Positions 11,284 through 64,000 of a stretch of DNA of 64,000 nt are shown one piece after another. Below the pieces are notes generated by a model that saw only the letters and a program-made list of their open reading frames with translations, had not been told where the DNA came from and did not search any database. Location of the stretch: contig OW240917.1 of assembly GCA_933207985.1 (NCBI GenBank), positions 247,789,189-247,853,188 of the forward strand. Direction: 5' to 3'. The stretch's first letter is position 1. Every line of letters starts with the position of its first letter. Source of the stretch: Pelobates cultripes. Its lineage: Eukaryota > Chordata > Amphibia > Anura > Pelobatidae. A program made the position numbers and the translations under genes.

Positions 11284-12830
11284 GGTCTCAATCAAAGGTT
11301 CTGGTGGATCTGATCAAGGACATCTACAGATTCTGCCTTCAGAAGAACATCAGAGACCCATCAGCTGGACCTTCTCAGGGCCCTCTAGCTTTGGATCTCT
11401 TTGTTTCTCGACTGAATTATTAGATGAACGACTAATTCAGCTGACTTCCGGATCTGTCCTCACTGGCGGTGGATGCGTTCCTACAGGTTTGGCCAGACTC
11501 AGGAGCCTATGCCTTACTGCCTTTCTCCATGTTCGCTCGGGTTCTGAACCTCGTGAAGAGCCAGACTTGTCAATCTTGTTTGTAATTTTGTTGTGGCAGT
11601 CACAACCCTGGTTCCCGGGAGTGCAAGAGATGTCTGCAGCAGGCATTTTCTTCTGCCTCCTCACCTGTCACTGTATAAGGATCCTGTAGAACTGGATCTT
11701 CCGCTCGAGAATTGTTATGGGACTCTTTGGCTCCGGGAACTCACCGTGCATACTTCTTGGCATTGCATATTTGGCAGTGCTGGTGCTTGAAGGAACAAGT
11801 GGTTCCCATTTAGAAATATTCCTGTTTTTGCAATGTCTTTTTTGTTTTTGTCAGGATAATGAGTCACTGTTTCTCCACTAACTCTCTGCTAAGTTGGCAG
11901 TCATTCTCTGTTTGGGGTCTTCCTTCAGGTTTTGGAAATTCATGCATTTGATACGGATTATCTCCTTTTCTCCAGAAGGGGTGTCTTTCTCATCAGCCAT
12001 TGCATAAAGACTCACTCCAAGTCTATATTTTATCCATATTTTCCTGCTTCTCCAACATTTTGAGTGGCTCCCTGTATTCGCACATATATGACTGCTACAG
12101 AGTCTCTTTGAGAATCTCACTCGGGCCCTCTCTTGATCGCTTACGTACAACCACAAAAACCCGTCTCTACTAGAATGGTGGCTTGCTGGATCCAATGGCT
12201 ACTTACTTTGGCAAGCACTGCAGGATCTTTTGGTGTGCACTTGGTTCAGGGTGCTGCAGCTTCCTCCGCTTTTCCCTTACCTGACGTTTTGGCTGCAGGA
12301 GACTGGTTGCAGGAATCCACTTTTTGGAACTTTTGCTCTGGTACCTCAGCGCTAAAAGAGCAAATATGAAGCCTCCTGTCTTGGGTTCAATTTAGAGAAG
12401 GTGAAGTTATAGTCTACATTTTAATAAAGAGATGAGGCACATATTTTCTCTTACTTTTTTCTCTTGGTTGTTTGTCTTTGCTCTTATTTTGCTACTTGTA
12501 TTACATTACTCTTGTTAGATCTATGGATCGTATATGTTCTGGCTCTCCTGTGTGCCTTTATTGGTTCGTATTTGCATGCTTTGTGATGCTAACCTGTCTG
12601 CATTCTGCTCATAGATGATTATACACTTTCACGTTTCTCTGTTTTCGTCTTTTTTTGAGGAACCACGCCACTTCATTTTTTGGCTATGGACCTATGTTTA
12701 AGATTCTCGGTTCTCCATTTGAATTCACTGGCCATCCTCTACCTGTTTGACAAGGAAAGAGGATGTAGGTTGGCCTGTTATGGTTTAAATTCATACCTCT
12801 TCTATTTAACCGTTTGTTTGCTAATGGGAG
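11284..12830 (+). mobile_element. DIRS retrotransposon remnant (RNase H end, tyrosine recombinase, internal complementary region)
   Basis: Homologous to the longer DIRS element at 19963-26760. 11370-11520 matches the end of its RNase H region. 12130-12370 encodes a decayed tyrosine recombinase end (GVHLVQGAAASSAF and GDWLQESTFWNF, compared with GAHSVRGGAASSAF and ADWSRKSTFRTF). 12367-12450 ('gaagcctcctgtctt') corresponds to the internal complementary region. The catalytic HxxR reads HLVQ, and stops are frequent, so it is dead. The borders are approximate. Confidence 0.75.
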
Positions 12831-12917
12831 GTTTCAGTAAAAAAAAAAAAATGTAAAGCAACATTCACCCCGTCTTAATTAAAACAGAGCTTTACCAAGG
12901 CTAGGCTAATCCCTAAG

Positions 12918-13258
12918 TTAAAGGGACACTCCAGGCGCCCAGACCACTTGGACTGGTCTGGGTGCCAACTCCCACTACCCTTAACCCTGCAAGTATAATT
13001 ATTGTAGTTTTCATGAACGACAATATTTAACTCCTTCTCTAGTGGCTGTCTACTAGACAGCCACTAGGGGGCACTTTCGTGTTTATAGCACACATTCCGT
13101 GTGCTACAGCGTAGCCGGACATCCTGACGCTATGTGAGGACCTCCAGCGTCGCTGAAATCCCCATAGGAAAGCATTTTTTAATGGGGGGTAGGAGGGAGA
13201 GGGGACCTGCAGTGCCAGGAAAACGGTTTGTTTTCCTGGCACTGGAGAGTCCCTTTAA
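12918..13258. mobile_element. TTAA-flanked miniature element
   Basis: TTAA at 12918-12921 and 13255-13258; the ends 'agggacactccaggcgcc' and 'cactggagagtcccttt' are inverted relatives. The subterminal 'gaccacttggactggtct' is a near-palindrome. Same family as 3839-4341. Confidence 0.75.
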
Positions 13259-15436
13259 AGTTAAAATTGCTAGACTGGGAAAATTCTACTATGCATTTAG
13301 TTCAGCTACTGTGGCTTCAAATATGCAATTCACTTTGAATTCTTACTTTAGCAAATCACACTAAGTGTTAGGTGCTCACACAAACAGCATGAGCTGCGTA
13401 GTTCTCTGATCGAGAATAAATTAATCAAGAACCAAAGCTTTTATTCTTGGAATGCATTTATTGAAGTATTGCAATTCTCAGTGGTGCTGGCATTTATTTA
13501 GCTAAAGTTTAACAACCCACCATTTTAAATAACATTGATAAAAAAACAAAACAAATTAAAGCATAAATTCAGATAAAATAATTCAACACTTGTTTTGTTG
13601 TACACAATGCAATGCCTGACAGTGTCCTTATCAACATCCCCTAAATTCCAGAATGGCAAAGCGACAAAAGCAAGTAAAAACGGTCCTTCGGGATAGATGA
13701 GAGACTGACAAATACACAGAATTTAGGTAGGTAGGTTAAAAAATAAATCTTGTGTTTTTGGCCAGGAGCTAGTCTCACGATTTGACTAAGCTGTTAATGA
13801 CACTAGTGACAGCAATGTGTAGAGTAATTATAGCATATTTTAGGGGAAATATGTAACCAGCATGTCATTAGTGCCTGTGGGACTTTCTTATGTCATTGTG
13901 ACTGATAATCTGAGGGTTTTTATTATCTCATGTAACTATGTGAAATATTTATTTTTTATTATTTAGGGGAAGAGAATTGGGTACTTTTGTATTTTATTTA
14001 TTTATGCTATGTATAGTATTTCCATTTATTTTAAGTGCCGTAAAAGAGCATGATAACATACATATAAAACCACGAGTTCTTTTCAAACTCAAGGAATAAA
14101 ATATTTTCGATAAATATTCTCACTTCTTCTTACTCCTAGTTTTCTCCAAAACCTTTGGTTTTCTTTCCCTATTTTTCAAGGTAACCTGGATTCTGAAAAA
14201 GCCAAAAAAAAAAACAAAAAAAAAAAGAAGAGAATAGAACTTCAGTGTGTTTCTAATTTAAAATTAGATATCCATTATAATGGGGAAATAGCCTATAAAA
14301 ACTGTAAAATACAAGCAGCAAAGTTTGCATTAAAGGATACCAGCAGTAGAGCACCCTACTAAATTGTGTATCACGCGTGAACAAAGGATAAATCAAGCGC
14401 CACTAGGTGCAATATGAGCAGATTGGAGGAAAAGGAAGTAGGACCCGTCTTCTCTTTGCAGGAAAAAACCTGACATCATTATATATGCAGCTTCTCCAAG
14501 CTATAAACAGATAGTAACAGTTATATACATTAGGGGAACCAACACTTATCTGGAAATAACCACAGTGAATGAAACATTGAAAATCACCCATTACCAGTTA
14601 TAGAATGCCTAGGAGATGATAACCAAATGCAAAGCGATTAGGTGACATCAGAAATCTCGGAAGAGCAGGGGACTATATCCTTAGAATAAAGAAACAAAAA
14701 TTTTTTTTACTTACCAGAAATTGCATCTGTGTAAATGAGAATTCACCTAAAAGATAACTGATAAAATGACCAAGGAATATTAAAATATTAGTCTCCATCT
14801 TCACGATATGGTCCACCATACCTTAAAAAGCCAGGTTTTGACACGATGGATCAGTTGTACTAAAGTACCATAAAATACCAGCTCTAGGCGCCAAAATATA
14901 AACTTTATTAAATAGGGAGGAAGATTGTACTGCCGCTAATACTAAGAAAAGAAAAGTTATGATAAGTAAAATTTTAAGGGACCAGACGGGAGTCCCAAAA
15001 ATCTGGCTGATCTGCAAATCTGAGGAACTTTATTGATTTGTCCATCATGACACTAACAACTTGCTTCTTTACGATAAATTAAGGTTTTTATTGCGGTTTG
15101 ACCACACGGCTATCCAACAAGGCTACTTCAGGGACTTACAGAGAGGTGTACAGCAATTTTAGACAATATTGTTCTAAATTGATAAATATTGTGGCTTTAA
15201 TGTGAATGTCTTGTGAACACAAGGATGTAACAAATAAGAAATAATTAATAGGTCTTAAAATTATCGGTGCATTAATGTCTTCCGATACAATGATATATTG
15301 GAGATAAAGAAAAATTAAAGAACATTTTCCTTATTTTGTTGCTGCAAGGGGTAACCCACTTTTTATGCACACATTGTCCAATCTATGGTGAAAAAAAAAA
15401 AAAACACCAAACAACACACAACTCAGGAATATCCAT
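13259..15436. other. Intergenic DNA between RTEL1 and TNFRSF6B
   Basis: AT-rich DNA with A and T runs. No gene, RNA or clear transposon ends recognised. It lies downstream of the likely RTEL1 poly(A) site. Confidence 0.45.
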
Positions 15437-15442
15437 TTTATT
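15437..15442 (-). terminator. Possible RTEL1 polyadenylation signal
   Basis: AATAAA on the minus strand, about 570 bases past the RTEL1 stop, the first perfect hexamer I find downstream. The next bases on that strand are GT-rich ('gttgtgtgttgtttggtg'), as expected of a downstream element. The intervening 15443-16008 would be the 3' UTR. Confidence 0.5.
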
Positions 15443-16008
15443 ATCGTCATTAAAAATATGTAATTTTACAGTTAAAGCATTTACATAAAATATATATACA
15501 GATGCAAAATACTGATGGCATTTAATAAAAAAAATAAAAACTTTTTTTAAATCCTATTGTTTAACAAGTAGAACCTTTGAGGGATATCACTGGCTGGTGT
15601 TCTAAATTCGGTCTTATAAAATAGTTTTGTCCAATAAATATAATTACTTTGTGCAACCATGCCTTTAGACCAACACAGTTTTTATGTATTATGTTCCTTT
15701 ACTGACATCAGCAGTATTTACTGTGACAACATGTTAATCAAACACTATTGATGCTGAAAATGTAAATACTTAACTATGGGAAGTGAAGATGAAATAGATC
15801 TCATTTTGTGCTGTGCATTTTTTATGTTCATGATAATACATACTTGATACAGTTTTCTTTAATTTTACACAGAAGAGTTTGTGTAGGCCAAAACCAATGT
15901 ATTATGCAGAGAGTATTTTGACGGGTGCTGTCCAGAGCGACTGCAGAACGCAAGGAAGATATGAGGTATAATGGTTTTCTTACGGGTAAAGTTACGTTTA
16001 CTCTGCTC

Positions 16009-62231
<46,223 letters not shown>

Positions 62232-62371
62232 CTAAAAGAAATGGGACAGTCGAAAGTCAGGCATAATATTTGAATGTGTGATCAGGTATAATTAGCTCAA
62301 GACGACCACTAAACAGATCTCGCCTTGCAATATGGAAGGGACGAGCATTAAAAAAAAAAAAAAAAGCCATA

Positions 62372-63996
62372 ACGGGGGCGGGGCCGACAGCCAAGATGGC
62401 CGGTCGCAATTAGTGAGAGCTCCAGCAGGCACAATTAAGCCTTTTCCGACCAAACTATTATCAACAGCTGCTCACGGTGCCCAGGATGCGATGCAGGACC
62501 GATCGAGAAACGGGAGGATGCCTGTCTTGACTCGGTACGCCACGAGAGTTTCTGAGCCGGCCATGCGGCCTAACCTGGAGCGGGGCCTAGCGTCTGGAGG
62601 AGGCGGCCGATCCCCCAGCGTGGGACATGCTCACCCACAAGAATTCAGCATAGCCCTGCTACCACCCCCTATGGACCGGTGGGGGATATCTCGGTCCTCG
62701 CTGGGGACGATTACCCCCACAACACAGCCTGCAACACAACAGACTCGCAGTACCCCTCGGACTGCCGTCAGAGCTGAGTCCAAGCAACCCGAGGAGAGGG
62801 CGGAAAAACAGCTAATAACCACTCTGAACAAGCGGATTACTCAGCTAGGCTAGAAGCGATTTTTGAAGCTTTCTGGCACAAGCTTGAACGGCGCACACAA
62901 CAAAATGCTGAGAAACAACAAGGCATCTGCTCCTCAAAGCACCCACGAGGAGGTCATAAAATGGCCGCTGCAAACAAGCCCCAGCGCCCACAGGACCAAC
63001 AATGCTGCTCAACCCTGCGCAGCAAACAACGGTCTCAAGCAACTGCCCGAAGCAACAAACCTCCTTCATGGCAGGCAGGACCACAGTCAGTCCCACCGTC
63101 CACACACCAGGAGGGCCTCCAAGAAAACGGAGTTCCAGAAGGCACACTGCCCAACCAAGCGTGGAGGAGCAGCACAGGGACACTGGGCAGTGATTCCCGC
63201 ACTAAACGGGACGAGGGGACCTGATCGGTCATTGTACCACCGCAACAACCTCCCAAGACACCTGCTGGGGTATAATCAACAACTGACACCTGCACTGCAC
63301 AGATGATGCCACGCGGAGACACCCCCAGCATGGCCCACAAGAGGGATCGGCTGACTGGCGCTGAGAACAGCCACTTGCAATGCGTGCAGAGTCCAGAGAC
63401 AATCAGGACAATTCAAACTAAGATGCAGAGAGCAACCTCCAGTGAGACATGCACCAATGACTGATTAATATGTACCCAGAATAGATATGTGTCAATGACT
63501 AATTAATAGGTGCCCATAATTAATATGACCCTACGATTGATATGTGCCAGCAATTAACATGATATCCACACCTGTTTTATTACGATACTATCGTTTGGCG
63601 GTGTGATTCCCCGCTCCACTATGCAATAGCTATCCTCTCCGCAAAAGCTAGCAACTCCTATATGCCAGACTCACTCTATATTCTCTTAGCAATATTAGCT
63701 GATGTGAAAGTTTAGGCACCTCTCCACACTAATAAGCTACCTACAACCCAAGGCTCAGACATGCAAGTACCTTTAATCCCAAGCAAAAGCGATGCAGAAA
63801 TAAGCACTGCTGTGAGACCTAGGGGTCACTTCACCTTCACCTTACCCTATATGTATTTGACTAAGCTTGTTATTGGTGGCAATCAGTATCAGTACCTACG
63901 ATATGTAATCACTATAACAACTGGTTTTAGGATCACTCATACGCACTGTATAGTTTCCATCATTGTTCTTTCATGTTATTTAAAAAAAAAAAAAAG
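62372..63996 (+). mobile_element. L1-like non-autonomous LINE derivative D
   Basis: Starts 'gggggcggggccgacagcca' and ends in an A-rich run at about 63978, close to the window edge. It is a near copy, in opposite orientation, of 34458-36379: same 5' region, same Gln/Pro/Arg-rich frames (62332-62853, 62863-63306), same lack of endonuclease and reverse transcriptase. It lacks the last 300 or so bases of that copy. It lies in the intron upstream of the first RTEL1 exon seen. Confidence 0.82.
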
Positions 63997-64000
63997 AAAG

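Overview
The window looks like amphibian nuclear DNA, most likely a frog or toad. It has compact exons with GT-AG introns, and most introns are filled with transposons typical of anurans: DIRS, CR1/L2 and L1-like LINEs, hAT, Tc1, solo LTRs, and many short elements ending in TTAA. I cannot name a species. There is no bacterial-type content; nearly all open reading frames outside the two genes below are repeat translations or chance.

Two vertebrate genes lie on the minus strand, in the order known from mammals. Upstream is RTEL1, the Fe-S DEAH helicase that unwinds T-loops and D-loops. I could join 31 exons (62231 down to 16009) in one continuous frame, giving 1126 residues plus a stop. They run from the Fe-S cysteines through the DEAH box, the remaining helicase motifs and two harmonin-like domains to the C-terminal C4C4 RING. 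The first exons (start codon, Walker A) lie beyond the right edge. Downstream is TNFRSF6B (decoy receptor 3), three exons from 7755 down to 2590, complete at 256 residues, with a signal peptide and no membrane segment.

Layout from left to right: repeats downstream of TNFRSF6B (1-2589); TNFRSF6B with a CR1-like LINE in its first intron (2590-7755); an 8.25 kb intergenic space with a satellite whose repeat unit becomes a 65 bp dimer (8604-10099), an assembly gap (10100-10410) and a DIRS remnant (11284-12830); the last two RTEL1 exons (16009-16581); a 17.5 kb RTEL1 intron holding a 6.8 kb DIRS element with both terminal repeats and its internal complementary region (19963-26760); then the rest of RTEL1, its introns carrying L1-like non-autonomous elements, a duplicated 0.7 kb segment on either side of one exon, three probable solo LTRs, minisatellites, TTAA elements, and a Tc1 element about 40 bp from a splice acceptor (59330-60792).

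I found no new gene system. The most notable structures are the DIRS element (its internal complementary region visibly encodes the junction of its two ends), the dimeric satellite between the two genes, the repeated L1-like deletion derivative, and the Tc1 insertion next to a splice site.
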